A stretch of 64,000 nt of DNA from Helianthus annuus (GCF_002127325.2 NC_035433.2:125022088-125086087); one strand, 5' to 3'. Positions 44,569 to 57,689 are shown, numbered from the stretch's first letter. The notes: generated by a model from the sequence alone, not told the origin. Made by a program: numbers and translations.

Positions 44569-45340
44569 TGTTTCAAACATCCAATGCATATTTGGAAATC
44601 AACTTTCTTTACACATAAACTTCATTGTTACCTGTCAAGTATGAACAATCAACCGAAAAACACGAAATAATCAGTTAATCACACACAAAGACAGCCAAAT
44701 AAACACACTTTTAGGTTCTTGAATGGTAAGAAATGAATGAAGAACATCACACCATATATAAAGAAAAGAATTTTACTCAACAAAAATCTAAAAGTAAATA
44801 ACTTTTTGAGTTCTAAGCCCATTAAACAACTTTAGGTAAATCTTTAACACAAAACAATAGAAACCCAAATCAAAAAAAGGGTTCTTTTCATCATATAGGT
44901 TTTTTTATTTTCTTAACAAAATTCAAGAAACCAAAATAAAAACCTGTTTTTTTTTACTTAAAGCCATCACATTTCAGAACTCCCACATAAGTTTCTTGAT
45001 TTTCTTAACAAAATTCAAGAAACCCAAATTAAAAAAGGTTATTTTTTTTATAAAACCATCACAATTTACAACACCCAGATAAGATTTCTTGATTTTCTCA
45101 ACAAAATTCAAGAAACCCACATGTAGAAATAAGAAACTCTTGCAAGAACAGAGGAAATACAGAAAGAATCAAATACCAGGAGTTTAACTAGATATGGTGT
45201 TGCATAAGAGAGTTGTACTGTACAAGTTCTTCAGTGGAAAAAGCTTCTGGCTGTTGAAGTTCAACAGAGAATCTAAAGCATCATGTAACTGATTCACAAA
45301 TTTAAAGAGAAAGCTGGAAGCTTTAAAGTTTAAAAAGAGA
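44569..45340 (-). other. 5' UTR and leader intron of the glucanase gene
   Basis: A GT-AG pair (CTCCTG/GTATTT at 45177 and TTGACAG/GTAAC at 44632) suggests a first non-coding exon at about 45177-45340 and a second at 44631-44569. The 45320-45355 stretch is CT-rich on the sense strand, as often near plant transcription starts. The transcription start is not fixed. Confidence 0.5.
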
Positions 45341-46554
45341 GAAAAGAATGTCCTTTTGGAACCCTATATCCATCCAATTTTCAAAAATCCATATCACTTA
45401 TTACATAATTATTGTGCACACAGTCATACCCCACAACCCAAAAAATATAACTCATTTAATCATTTATATAATATAATACACATATAAAAAATATATAATA
45501 GATTAGCACTTAGCAGAATATAAGCACCAACTACAGGAATCTTGAATGGCAAAGACCAAAATGTAGTCATATATTGACCTGTGAAGTCAACTATATTATT
45601 GGTTTTTGTTCATAAAAAAAATAATGCTATTTAAAACAAAATTTAATCTCTCTGTGTTTGGTAATTTTTCCTAAATTCAATAATGTGTTTGTATGAGGTT
45701 ATGGACTCTAAAGTAGATGGGACAGATGGAGTTGGTAAAGCTTCACTGATTTATTACGCAATTATTCTTTGTATGATGGTCTTTAAGATTTATATTAACT
45801 TAACAAGCTAACAAGATTTAGGTGTCTTATATCTAAATCTCATTAAATTATCTGCAGTCGGGAGTCGCCCGTTTATTCAGGACCATAAATAGTAAAGAGA
45901 AGTCGTAGAAAAAAGTAGTGCGCTCTATTGGAAGAGAGAAGTTGTTGGTTCACGAGGACAAAAGAGCGAACATGGTGAGGTTAAGGCGTCCTTGACCTCT
46001 CTTTCTGATGACCAAAGTAGAACTAAAAAGATAATGTTTTTTCCTGAAAATTAGAATTTTTATCAATAAAAGTTGCATATTTCAAATCATCACAGTACAT
46101 TGCTTAAAAAGTTTAGATTCCAAAATTAATTATTGCATACTAATATATAAAAAAAAAAAAAACAAATTCACTTGACAATACACAACATGCATGACATGAT
46201 AATGTGAGGTGCACCTTTTATGATTTTATTATTCTCTGCTTTACTTTTTCTATAATAAGTAAAAGGTTGGCAGCAATTATGTGTATGTAAAAGATATTCC
46301 CGCCAAGCTGGGATTTTTTTTGTATCAAAGTAGGACCAGGGCTTTGTTTTCTACTTTTTCAATTGAAACATGAATCAAAACTCCAAACAAACATGCTGAT
46401 TCATAGTCAAAAACATTAGCAGTTGCACAACCATAATATTCAAGTTAATAGTCTCAAAACAACCGTCCACTACCAACACCAAAACAAGAGTCAAAACATG
46501 CAAATTCTAAAAACACAAGAGCCCTTTTGGCAACTAAATCACTCGGATACCGAC
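45341..46554. other. Intergenic region between glucanase promoter and SR-gene 3' end
   Basis: About 1.2 kb, AT-rich, with a TATATAATATAATA-like stretch near 45465-45500 that could belong to the glucanase promoter and a 14-base A run near 46150. The right end (46440-46554) should be 3' UTR of the SR gene. No gene is seen. Confidence 0.5.
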
Positions 46555-49500
46555 TCAAGGGCTAACTGAACCATCCCTGTCTGGTTTGCCTCTCGGGTAA
46601 TCGCGTGGATCAGGGCTTCGGCTACGGCTTCGACTTCTGCTTGGGCTTCGGCTTGTTGGCGGCAGTCTCGCTCTTTCAGGACCCGGGCTTGGACTCCTTG
46701 AGCCATTATAGGGTGGAGGAGACCTGTCCTTAACAGGACTTTGACTACGACTCCTGGACCCACCGTTGTAAGGTGGAGAACCCTGTCTCGCTGGCGAGGG
46801 TGAATATGACCTTTCTCGACTGTACCTTTTTCCGCGAGGTGAAACAGACCTAAACAATTCATAAATATGGATAATAAATAAATCGTATGTTTTTTCAGAG
46901 CCACAAGAAAGACTGATAGAAGAGAATTGAACGCCTACCTCGAGTGATGCTTTCTCTTGGGAGCAGGCGAGTAATCATGGCTGCGGGACCGTGATCTGCC
47001 ATGACGAGGAGGTGGAGAGCGCGAATAGCGACGAGGTGAGCGAGAGTAGCGACGTGGAGGTGATCGTCTGCGGTCATTATATCTGCCACCGCCTCTGCAA
47101 CAACATTAAGCATGTCAATTTTTAGTGAATTAGCATATATTAATGGCTTTCTACCAATATATACAAGAAAGTCATGAATACATAAACCTACGCAGTTAAT
47201 ATCAGTAATATATCGGTTATCGATCTCCATGTAAAATATCGGTCAGAATATCGGTACCGATATTATCAGCGATATTGACCAATATAAAATATGTAACTGG
47301 TATAACCGATATATCACCGATATTTGACCGATACCAGTACCTATCTTCTTAGTTCTACAATTCCTCTTTCTTTTTAGTTCTACAATTCGTCTTTCTTCTT
47401 ATTGCTGCTATTAGTGTTTTAGGTCTTGATAGTTGATTATTAGTGTTAAATGCTAGTGTTTTAAGTCTTAATCAATTCATACTTGCTACAATTGTTAATG
47501 TTGAATTGCTACATATATATAAATTCTGCATGATATTAAAACTAGTGTTATGCCCCGCCCGCGTTGCGGGTCGCTAAGCCGAATATTTCTTAGTTTCATA
47601 ACATATACACATGTATTTTGGTTACTTGTACATGCTACTTATAACACGATCTCAATAAAAATTAAAATAAATAAATAAATCGAGTCAACCAATAAACCAA
47701 AACACTATCATAGTTTTGCTAAAAAAACCAAAACGATGGCAAGCCTGTACTTTTGAGCTGAGGGGCAAAATAGTAATTTGTCAGGACCAATGAGCGAGTG
47801 CTAGACAACTGCTTGACACAAAAGGTACATTGAGTCAACCAAGTAAAATAAAGCACTACTATAGTTTTGAAATTAAAAAACTAAAAAGATGACAAGGCTA
47901 CAATTTTTAGCTTGGGCCAAAATCATAATTTCTGAAATGTGGCAAAATCATAATAATTTTAAGCTGAGGGCAAATTCGTAATTTTTAGCTAGGGGCAAAA
48001 CCATAATTTTGTTTTGAACTGGTAGCAAAATCATAATTTTGAGTTGGGGGCAAAAGCATAATTTTATTTTGAACTTGGGGCAAAAACGTACTTTTGAACT
48101 CGGGGCGAAATCATAATTTTTAAAAAATGGGGGCAAAATCATATTTTTGAACTGAGGGTAAATTCGTAATTTTAAGCCGGGGGGCAAAAACATGATTTTA
48201 TTTTGAACTGAGGGGAAAATGTAATTTTAAATTGGAGGGGCGAAATCGTAATTTTAAAATGGAGATAAAATCGTAAATTAAAAGGACGAATGGAGAAGTG
48301 CCAGGCAGCTGCACTATTCCCCCAACTACCTTTTGTATGTATAGTAAATTACCGATATCTCACCGTGATAACCTATATCGCAAATATCGGTCCTTGACCG
48401 ATATCCGATATTTTACCGCATTAACGACAGACTTAAACCAGTGTTGTAAGAATCGCTAGGCGCTAGTCGGTCAATGGGCACCGACTAGCGATTGATCGAA
48501 ATTAAACGGAATTAATCGGATTTGACTCTTTATATGTATTTTTTAGTTATATATGTACACAAACATTTTTATATGTAGTTTTTTAAAGTAGACATGTTTT
48601 AACCCCTCATTGACCCATCTTGTAAGTAATTAGCGGGAATTTATAAGGTTTAGTCGAGATTTGGCCAGGATCTAGCCAAAATTTGGCCACAGAATAGGAC
48701 CGCCATTGACCGCCTAGCGTTTAATCGGCCATTAATCGGTGAACCTCCGATTATAGTGATTAATCGGCGACTAGTCGGGATTTTTACAACAATGAATAAA
48801 CAAAAATAAAAGGCTACTTCGACCAACTTATGAATAGGTCAGTCCGGTCAAAAGGTTGAAAATTGTACCCAAGTTCAACTTACGCATGAACTATTTATAA
48901 AAATAAAATGAAAAATATGTTAACATGTCAAGCCAACCTGACCCGTTACATAAATAAATAAATAAAACTTGTTTTGCCAAGTCAATAACTTACCTCCGCT
49001 CTCTCATTCTCATATCAGTTGGTTTCTTTCGATTTTCCTCAGCAAAAACAACTGTCAATTCTCTCCCTTGAAAAACCTGACCATCCATCTGGTATTTTGC
49101 TTCTGCAGCATCAGCGGGATCTACAAACTGCACAAATCCAAACCCCCTTGGCTCCCTGCACAAACATTCAAGATAAAAACTATTCAACATAAAATCAAAA
49201 ACAAGTTATGTTAACCTGTTTTTACCAGAACTGCTTGTAAAACTGATTTGGGTACAGAGAAACTTTTGCTTCAATGTGAGTTATCACAATGCAAATGAAA
49301 AATGAAGACTTTCCAATATTATGGAAGGTCATGGTCATAAGCAGAACTGCTGACCTTGCAGGTATCAGTATTAATATGACTTGAAATTCTTCAAGACTTG
49401 AAATCTTGATATCTTGATATCTTCAAGACTACCAAACACACCACCTTCAACAGATATTTTACTACTTGATTGGTACTTAGTTCATTATATCAGAGAAACC

Positions 49501-50498
49501 TTAATACTCTTTTCACGTCTTCAAACTTTTACACTTCACTTCACTGTTAAACGTCAACAACTTTAATTGATAACCCAATGGTTAAAACTAAAAATCTAAG
49601 AAACATAGATGGAGGATGAAGCCTGACACTCAGATGATTTAAAAACGTTTAAAACAAGCGAAAATATCTGGAAAGCATAACATCAGTCGCAACTGTATAG
49701 CATGATCAAAAAACAACACGGCTACACATGTTCAAAAGCACTAACAAAGTTGAGAAAGAAAATTGAATATGGTGTGACGTGCATGGTTTGTATGATTAAT
49801 GAAGTGGATTTTCATTACAAATTATGACTTTACTACAAAGTAGAACCTTGTGCGAAAATGACGATACAACTAATATTATAGAAATTAAGGTTACACCACC
49901 AGCTTACCCGCTATAATAATCCCTTGGCAAGTAAATGTCCTTTAAAGGACCAAAGTGTCCAAATGGCCTCCGAAGATCCTCAGGCCTGCATTAAAAAGCA
50001 CATCAGATGTCATTAACACTTGTAGCTACGCTAAGAAAAGCAAACCCAAATTCAATGTAAAAAAATTATTAACATATCCATGCAGAGATCAGCACAGTAC
50101 TAATATCCACATGTATAAAAAGACACCAAATAAAGTAAAAAAAAAAAACTGTCTAATACTTCAAAGTTGTTGGAAAATTAAAGAAAACTGAGAAATGAAT
50201 CAAATTCAAAGCCTCACCCGATACCCATCAAGAGATATAATGTCGAAATTGTCACAATATATTACTAAATCAATACAATGCACAAAATGAACTAAGTAGA
50301 TATTTTCAGCAAAAAGATGCTAACTAGAACATACCGACAATCAAGACGAAGATTCCGAACCAAAAGACTTGTTGGGAGATCTCTTCCACGACTACCACCA
50401 CCATAGCGTCCCCTGGGACTTGGACTCCTTCCCCTTCTCCCATAACCACCACCACCACCCCTAGGAGGCGGTGAAGGAGAATAGCTTCTTCCACCCAT
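46555..50498 (-). CDS. SC35-like SR splicing factor (SCL30A/SCL33 type)
   Basis: Five coding exons: 50498-50335, 49985-49908, 49155-48994, 47094-46939 and 46849-46555. All junctions are GT-AG and keep phase, giving 284 residues. The N terminus (MGGRSYSPSPPPRGGGGGYG) is the charged Ser/Arg/Gly extension typical of the plant SCL group. The RRM follows with RNP2 LLVRNL (exon 1) and RNP1 RGFGFVQF (exon 3), then EENRKKPTDMR. Exons 4-5 encode an Arg/Ser-rich domain ending in DGSVSP. SCL proteins act in the nucleus in splice-site selection and spliceosome assembly. Intron 3 (47095-48993, 1.9 kb) is long and filled with repeats; long introns in this gene group are often alternatively spliced, which is known for the family but not shown here. 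Confidence 0.93.
47187..48430. repeat. ATATCGG-rich inverted repeat in SR intron 3
   Basis: Left part 47187-47345 contains many ATATCGGT/ACCGATAT words. The right part 48349-48430 reads as their inverted counterpart, e.g. ACCGATATTT... against ATATCGGT. The outer pieces look like the ends of one element, later split by a Helitron. No target duplication was identified. Confidence 0.5.
47542..48350 (-). mobile_element. Non-autonomous Helitron in SR intron 3
   Basis: On the minus strand the 3' end reads a hairpin CCCGCAACGCGGG, then CGGGGCATAACACTAG followed by T, as expected for CTAG/T. The opposite end near 48350 (TACTATACATACAAAAGG) resembles Helitron 5' ends but the initial TC is unclear. 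The interior holds about ten repeats of a GGGGCAAAATCATAATTTT-type unit of about 30 bp (47930-48270). Confidence 0.6.
48443..48790. mobile_element. MITE with GTTGTAA ends in SR intron 3
   Basis: The ends TGTTGTAAGAATCGCTAGGC and ...GACTAGTCGGGATTTTTACAACA are inverted repeats, with GACTAGCG/CGACTAGTC words inside. Target duplication is unclear. Confidence 0.6.
49156..49907 (-). other. Intron 2 of the SR gene
   Basis: This intron of 752 bp runs from GGTAAGCT (49907) to TGTGCAG (49156). No element or second gene is recognised in it. Confidence 0.7.
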
Positions 50499-51450
50499 GT
50501 TTTATCTCTGTCCGCCTAATTTATCAAAACAAAAAGAAAAACACGTATCAATAATAGAGAAATCCTCAACAAAAACAATATGAAAGACATAGTGTAAACT
50601 ATAACCATTCCTATCTTATAATATCGCATAACCTGTGCAGAATCTCACAAACTTAGATGTAAATGCACATCAATATATTATTTTTTGAAATATCTATACA
50701 CCAACATTTCTGTTAAACATCCAAATCAGGTCTAAATCACACAAATTAACTCACAGATATAATATTAACAATATGTGAATCAAACTTCAAGCAAAATTTT
50801 TCACAATTTAGCATAAACAAGTAAACCTCAAATGTTAATAGAACTATTTATAACTTATAACAATTGAAATAGTGTGATTAACCATTAACCAAGTTACATT
50901 AACGATTAACCACAAAACCCTAACATTATGTATCCATAAACTTTGGTTACAATCACTCAAAACTAGATGTAATGTTTCTATCAAACTGCAATCAGTGAGC
51001 AAACTCAGAATAAATAACAAGAACAAGTGAACAAGCATCATAACTATAGTTAAAAAACCCTAATTCAAGATCCAGCGAGAAGAATACTTTAACTATACGT
51101 CTATACGCATAGGAAAGCACAAGTACATGCGTAAATCCATCAAAAATACGAATAAACAACATAGCTAGCTACAGTGTTGAAATCAGGGTAAATATATAGT
51201 GTAAAACAAGCACACACAATACGAGAAACGTAATTAACGGTTACGAGTGTAGTGTGCATGAAAATACAGATGAAATTGAGTACATAATGATTCGAAATCT
51301 ATGATCAGTGTGGAATTATTTGAATGAATGAATGAATGAATGAATGAAAGAGTACCTGAAGTTTCGAAACGAAATTAGGGCTAAACAGGGGATGAGCAGA
51401 TTATATGAGAAAGAGACGCCGCAGTTGTGTTACTTTATATCCAACATCTT
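50499..51450 (-). other. 5' UTR and leader intron of the SR gene
   Basis: A donor CTTCAG/GTACTC at 51356 and an acceptor AATTAG/GCGG at 50515 define an 840-bp leader intron. The first exon lies at about 51356-51450. A (GAAT)n run of about six units (51321-51347) sits just inside the intron. Confidence 0.6.
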
Positions 51451-51590
51451 TCAGTGGTCACGTGCGATGCGTGTTCCACTTTTTCTTTTTCTTTTTTTTT
51501 TTTTTTGGGTCTTAACATATGAGTTTTACTTTTACATGAAGAAATGGACTTTACAGCAAGTATAAATTATTATTATTATTATTATATATA

Positions 51591-53651
51591 TCAAACTAGT
51601 AAGATTACCCGCGCTTCGCAGCGGGGTTTAAGTCGATATCTATTTTGGTTCTATATAAAAACCAAAAGAAACATGCTTAAAAGAATATAAAACATGTCTT
51701 ACATCGACAAAAAAAAAAAACATAAAAATAAATTTAAATTGAATAGCGAGACAAATTGATTTAAATTCATTAATATAAACTCTATCTTAAATATAACTTT
51801 AATGAAAAAGGAACCTTAAATTAAAACACTAAATATAAAGAAAAGTAAAAAAAAATAAAGTCGAAAAAATCAAGAAAGCACAAAAAAAAAACAAATAGGA
51901 TGAAAACTATTCACACAACTTGCTAATTGTAATGTACGTCAATACGTAGACCAACTTGACTTTATACTAACACGTGCATAAAAATAAGCACATAAGAAAA
52001 CATTTACGACGTGGTGCCGGACGTAAAGTGACTCGAATTTATACCGTCTAGTGAAAACGTATTATATTTGACCCAACTCGTTTCCGAATAAAATTCACGT
52101 CAAAACGTAGAATAACGGAAAACATACATAAAAATAAGCAAGAAAATATATTATATTTGACCCGACTCATTTTCAGAAGAAAAAAAAATTGCATCAAAAC
52201 ATAGAACAATTGAAAAACGTATATAATAATAAGTATAAAAACATATTATATTTGATATAACTCATTTCTGAGAAAAATTTATGTCTAAACGTAAAATAAT
52301 TTGAATTTATGCCAACACATACATAAAATAAGCACGTAAAACTCGATTACAAAGTTCTTAAAAATTTAACGGGTTGTAAGTGTTAACGCTGAAAATTGAA
52401 AGGTATAAGTATATAAAAATACAAAAATACAAAAATAAAAAAGGCAAAAAAATCAAAAGGTAAAACAAAAAGACAAAAAAAAAAAAACTAAAAAGCAAGT
52501 TACTGTACAACACATTTGTAAATGTAAGGATATAAAATACTAACGTTAGGTTGCGCCAGCATAGTATATCGTTATTGGGTGTTATTGGGTTTTGACACCA
52601 AAGTTTAGTTTGGTATACATTGGCCCCTGCTTGGTTTATGTGATTAAATTATTGCCGTTGCTTTTCAAATGGTTGACTGTGATTCAAGTTGGTGGACAAC
52701 TCATAGTTCTCTCTATCAGCTCACAGTTCTCTACTTCTCTTCCTTCTTGCGTTGTGGTTTTGATTTATCGGAAGTTACGAGAACTTAGAAGGTGCTGATT
52801 TCTTCATCTTTTGTGTACTTTAGCCGGTCAACTTTGGAGCCATGACGATAACGAGTGTTCACCTGAGTTTTCCCTTGGATCTTGAACTGGGATATATGTT
52901 TTGCTTGGATAGCCGATATGTTTCTTAAAATCGATTTTAAGACTACCGGTGTTCTTTACTGGTGAAATTTATTTGTTTCTTGATTAAAAATTTGTACCCT
53001 TTTTATTTCATTTGAGACAATTGAAACTTGATTTTAAAGCAACCGAGGGTCTTTACCGGTATGTTTCCTGATTTTAAATCTGTCCACCAAATAGTTGAAG
53101 CTATTATGCGTATCTGAGCTTCAAATCTATTGACCTACACACCAGGTGTATGATGAAATGCTTTGATCATTAGAATTTGTTCTTTAACCTGGATTGTTGG
53201 TTTTATTTGTCATTCCGATTATAACGGTTATTATACGACATGTGTTTGGTGAAAAGCTTTGTTGCTTTGATGGCTATGATGTTCGTACTTTGATATTCTT
53301 GAAGCTTCAAAGGCTATGATGGTTAACAGAGCCTTGGTTGTTGACGTCTGTTAACCTAGAAAATGTACACATCAGGTGTTATATGAAATGGTTTCAGCGA
53401 TGTCATTGAGGACATGGGCTTATCAATGAAAATCTATATTCTTTGTTAATCAGCTGCATAAAACCTTATCTTTAGTGATTATGATGTTTGTCTAAGTGCT
53501 CCTTAACAATAAGAATAAAGAACAGTTCAACAGTAGGTGTTTTACTCATTTATGTTTTTTGATAACCCAAACCGATAACAAACAAACTCATGTCACGTTG
53601 TGTGGGGAAGAAACAACCAACTCCCGCAGCGAAGCGCGGGGAACAAACTAG
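51591..53651 (+). mobile_element. Non-autonomous Helitron (2.06 kb)
   Basis: It begins TCAAACTAGT preceded by A and ends ACTAG followed by T, with a GC hairpin CCCGCAGCGAAGCGCGGG just before the end. A near-complementary GC motif, CCCGCGCTTCGCAGCGGG, lies just inside the 5' end (51608). No Rep/helicase frame is present. The region 52560-53560 is gene-like in base composition but without a recognisable frame; it may be captured sequence. Confidence 0.7.
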
Positions 53652-53659
53652 TTATTAAT

Positions 53660-54720
53660 CAAACCGTAACACTTTTCATATATAGAATAGAATCATTGAG
53701 AGGCTAGATTGAGCAATTGGAAATGTTGGTAAGAGACTCACGCTTAAAAAAAGGGTCATTGACGCCTTACCCCATACTTTCTTTCGAAGTTCAAGGCGTC
53801 TAAGTTCATTATCGACGCCTTGGAAAGAATTAGGACCAGGTTTCGTTATGGATGTGTAGGGGATGAGAACAAGATAAATTGGGTGGTTTGGCCAAATGTC
53901 GTTAAGCCGATGAAGTTTAGGGGTTAAGAGTGAGTTGCCTTCGTTTAAAAAACCTTGCCCTTTTATGGAAATGGTGGTAGTGTTGGAAAGTGGAGGGATG
54001 GGGAATTGTGGAACAAATGTATTTGGACCATTCACATTCTGGTATGATAGTTGGATGGGTAGAAAAATCAAAAACCTTTATGTCGTGGACCTGGAGGATA
54101 TCTCATTTTTTTTCCTTTCACTTTGGGTCGAGGCAAGACGATTGGAACTGAGTTGTGGATGTAAAGGGGAGGTTTTTGATCCAGTCGGCGAAAACTTGCT
54201 TTCTAGAGGGATTGCCAACATCTTTGGGGGATGTAAAGATTGCCCGGAAAGCCTGAATCAGTGGCACACGTCTTTCTTGAATACCCGTTGGCCAAGACTA
54301 TCTGAAGAAAGATTTTTGTTTGGTGCAATAGGGATATTACGGTGTTGTGTTCTATGTAACAACTTATTTTAGAGTCTTCAGACAGATTCGAGGACTCATA
54401 ATAGTGTTCAGATAGGGATTATATATACAGTCATTTGGTGCATTTGGAAGGAAAGGAACAACATATTGTTTCGTATGGTCTACAGCAACCCGTGAAGTGT
54501 TGTTGAGTAGTTGGGCCTTTTTTTATATGTGGTTGTGCCCAACCTTTATTTTTTTCTTTGTTTTCGTTTCGTATGTTTTGTTTTTCCAACCTCTCGCTGT
54601 AGGCTTAGGCCCTTTTTCTAATGATTTGCTCGCTCATCTCTCTTTGTCTGCAATTCTACAATTGACGTATCACATGTACTTTTTATCATTGAATGAGTTT
54701 ATTCTTGTTTGATTTTACGT
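53660..54720 (+). pseudogene. Decayed LINE ORF2 3' part
   Basis: Shifted frames give LRLKNLALLWKWW (near 53925), FTFWYDSWMG (near 54032) and VIWCIWKERNNILFR (near 54433). These are in the order typical of the end of plant L1-type LINE polyproteins, after the RT domain. Multiple stops and shifts intervene. It starts right beside the Helitron end. The small frames listed on either strand are by-products. Confidence 0.7.
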
Positions 54721-55400
54721 GTCTCATACAAGACCCATGAATTATGGCCGAGGCATTTCAGTGATGACATGACCAGTAAAAGCCATCCAACATACAACTT
54801 GTTGGATGGCGGTGGCACATTGTAGATCGAGTAAATACATAGTTGAGTTTGACAAGTAGCTGAAAAGCAACGGGAAAATCTGAGCAACGGGCTTACCCTA
54901 TCAGTTTTAGTTTATAAGAGTTGTTGGTGCTTGCACCATAGTTATTAGTGCAAATGTGGTACACGTAGGTGGTTTCCCGGCTTGGGTGTGTGATGTCCTA
55001 AAAAGGTTGAGGTTTAAGACACTCCTTATGTGGCCATGGTATCTTTAAAACCTAAAGTTTTTTTTTTATTTAAATTTAAGTGTTTTGATGTCAACTTTAG
55101 TGTTTAAATTAAACTGTTAGAACTCATTCAATATAATTGACTTTTGTATGTAGATTAAATTGTCTTGGAAGTATGTGATTCAGGCCGATAATACCTTTGA
55201 CCATCAGATATGATTACTCGTGATTGTAGCGAAGGCATTCATTTTTGTTTAAGTTAGACATAAATAACTTTGACTTTTTGAATTATGAACAATCGGTAGT
55301 ATTTCTATTTGATTTTCTGCTACATGTTTTTAAGAAAAGGAAAATTATTTTTAAATAGTACACTGTGATGTGACCCGCTCGTAAGATTAGATGCTCGGTG
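54721..55400. other. Gene-free spacer
   Basis: About 680 bp, AT-rich, without recognised genes or repeats. A short hairpin-like CATCCAACATACAACTTGTTGGATG occurs near 54783-54807. Confidence 0.4.
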
Positions 55401-55417
55401 TAGGGACAAGGGGTGAA

Positions 55418-55790
55418 CAATAACCGAATCGTTAACCGAAACGAAAATCGACGAAACTGAACCGAAATTAACCGAAACCAAATTAACCTAATTGAACCGA
55501 ACCGAATCATTAATATTTTTATATATTTATATCTTTTATACCCCCATTTCATGTATGCCATGTTTTATACCTTCATTTCATTTATTTATACCTCCATTTC
55601 ATGTATTTATACATATATATCATGTATTTATACCTCTATTACTTGTATTTTTTTAAGCAAAAAATTGAACACTTGTTTAATTTGGGTATTAACCAAACTG
55701 AAAACCAACAAATTAATCGAACCGATTAACCAATGACTTCAATTACGATTAACGCTAATGACTGAACTGAACTGATTCAACTGAATTGTG
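55418..55790. repeat. MITE-like AACCGAA/TTCGGTT repeat with inner tandem array
   Basis: Left end has AACCGAATCGTTAACCGAAA and right end has AATCGAACCGATTAACCAA in similar phrasing. Inside, 55545-55650 is a tandem array of about 20 bp (TTCATGTATTTATACCTCCA). Terminal boundaries and target duplication are not resolved. Confidence 0.4.
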
Positions 55791-55993
55791 CACACAGCAT
55801 GTAGAGGAAGAAATAAAGAAAACAATAAAAACCACTACATTGGAATCTTTGTAAAAGAGAAAGTTTTATAGATATTAAAGTAAACTTATATATTTAGAGG
55901 CTCCTATCCTTGCCTTTATATTTTTTATTGTGAGTGTGTAAAAATAATAATAAATTAAGTGACTATAAGTATGATAAAGAAACAGAGAGTTAG

Positions 55994-57624
55994 ATAGGAA
56001 TGTCCAAAAAGCTCGTGGCTCGGAGTTCGCTCGAAACTCACCCGATATGGCTAGGTTTGAAAGTGAGCCGAGCCGACTCGAATCGGTTAGAAAGTGAGTC
56101 TAGCTAGGCTCGGCTCGTGACGAGCCAAATTGGCTCGGTTAGACTCGCTTGGTAGCTCGGCTCGGCTTAGCTCGAATTATTTTACTTATAATATCTTTTA
56201 TTTTTTTATACATATAATATATTACAAAAAAAGTGATTATTGTTTACATGTATTTAGGCTTGTAGTTTGATATCTATGACATATTTAAAGGTTGATTGTC
56301 GTGTAATCTAATCTAATCTAAATATTAATAAAAGACTACAAATAATGGCACATGGCATTATCTCCTTCAACCTCATAAATTTTATTTATATTTATTTTAA
56401 TATTAATAACCAATATATAATATTACTTATCTTTATCTTTATCCTTATCTTTATTTTAATATTAATAAATTCAATTAATATTTAATAATAATTATAGATA
56501 TCTAAATCTAATATCTAATAAATTATTAACATCTCTTAAACTAATATGAAAATAATTAATTCATAAATATTAAACTAATTAAAGAATAATAAATAATTTG
56601 AAATCATATCGTGTATTATGCAGATAATAAATAAGTATTTAACCGTTAACTAAAGTTTACTCTATTAATATAATAGTTTATTCAAGTTGTACAAAAATAA
56701 AATTTTTATTTTTTATTTTTGTAATTTATGGTGTTTTACCTCATGTATAGGGTTTTTTCTTTTCTTTTTTCATTTCTAACCCAAAACTTTTACTTTTTTT
56801 GCAATTTAGAATCTTTGTTTTTTACTTTTAACCTAAAGTTTTTCATCTTTTGCAATTTAACCCCAACTCTTTTTATTTTTCAATTTTGGTCCACTTTTCA
56901 TCATTCCCAAGTTTTCGTTTCGTTCTAAATTTTGTGAGTTAACGCACCGCAACGTGCATGTAGGGTTCAACATTTTTTCGTATATTTTTTCCTCTTTGGC
57001 CCGTCGCAACACATCAATATTTCTCCATTTGACAAGTTTCTCGCAACACACGAGTCCTGGATTGACTTAGCTATTTTTTCTATGTTTTACGTTTCGGTTT
57101 AACTTCTCCGCAACGAGCGTGCGTGATTCAAATATTTTATGTCTGCTTTTTGCTCGCCTTTATTTTTTTCCGTTTTTATTTATTGTGTATTTACGAGCTT
57201 TTCCGATATTGGTGATCGCTGATAGTGGTATAACATTGGTATTATTTGACACAGTTTTACGACAACCACTGTAACGCGGGAGCATAATACTAGTGAACAA
57301 ATATTGTATTTACTTGAAATATAAAACTTATTTTGCGTTGTTGAACGTGATTTTGACTTGTAATGTATTAGGTTGAACTTATTTTGAATATGTTCTTTTG
57401 AAGTATTGAATAATATTTTAGAATACTGAATTTTGAAAACTATGTATTAATTTTTATTTTTAAACTCGAGTCAAACCAAGTCGAGCTGAGCCAACTCGGT
57501 TTAAACCAAGCCAAGCCCGAGCTTAGATTTTAAGCTTGGTTTAAAATCCGAGCCGAGCCAGTTCGATTTATAATCAAGCCAAGCCCAAGCTTGCCGTAGC
57601 TCGGCTCAGCTAATGAATAGCCCT
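55994..57624. mobile_element. hAT-like MITE with 8-bp duplication, split by a Helitron
   Basis: Direct repeats AGAGTTAG at 55986-55993 and 57625-57632 flank imperfect inverted ends (TAGGAATGTCCA and the complement AGGGCTATTCA). The two outer arms are rich in CTCGGCTCG/CGAGCCGAG words. The 8-bp duplication suggests hAT. The Helitron at 56307-57293 lies inside. Confidence 0.75.
56307..57293 (+). mobile_element. Non-autonomous Helitron (987 bp)
   Basis: It opens TCTAATCTAATCTAAATATT after A and closes with a short GC-rich motif and TACTAG followed by T. A second copy starts at 63609. No coding capacity is seen. Confidence 0.75.
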
Positions 57625-57689
57625 AGAGTTAGCTTTTTTAAAAACTAAATTAATTTAGAGAAAAACATGTTTTTTGATTAAAGAGAAAA

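Noticed and set aside
46539..47230. ORFs of 121 and 111 aa overlapping the SR gene
   Set aside because: They are alternative frames of coding exons 4 and 5; the RS-domain frame is the one that keeps phase with the RRM exons.
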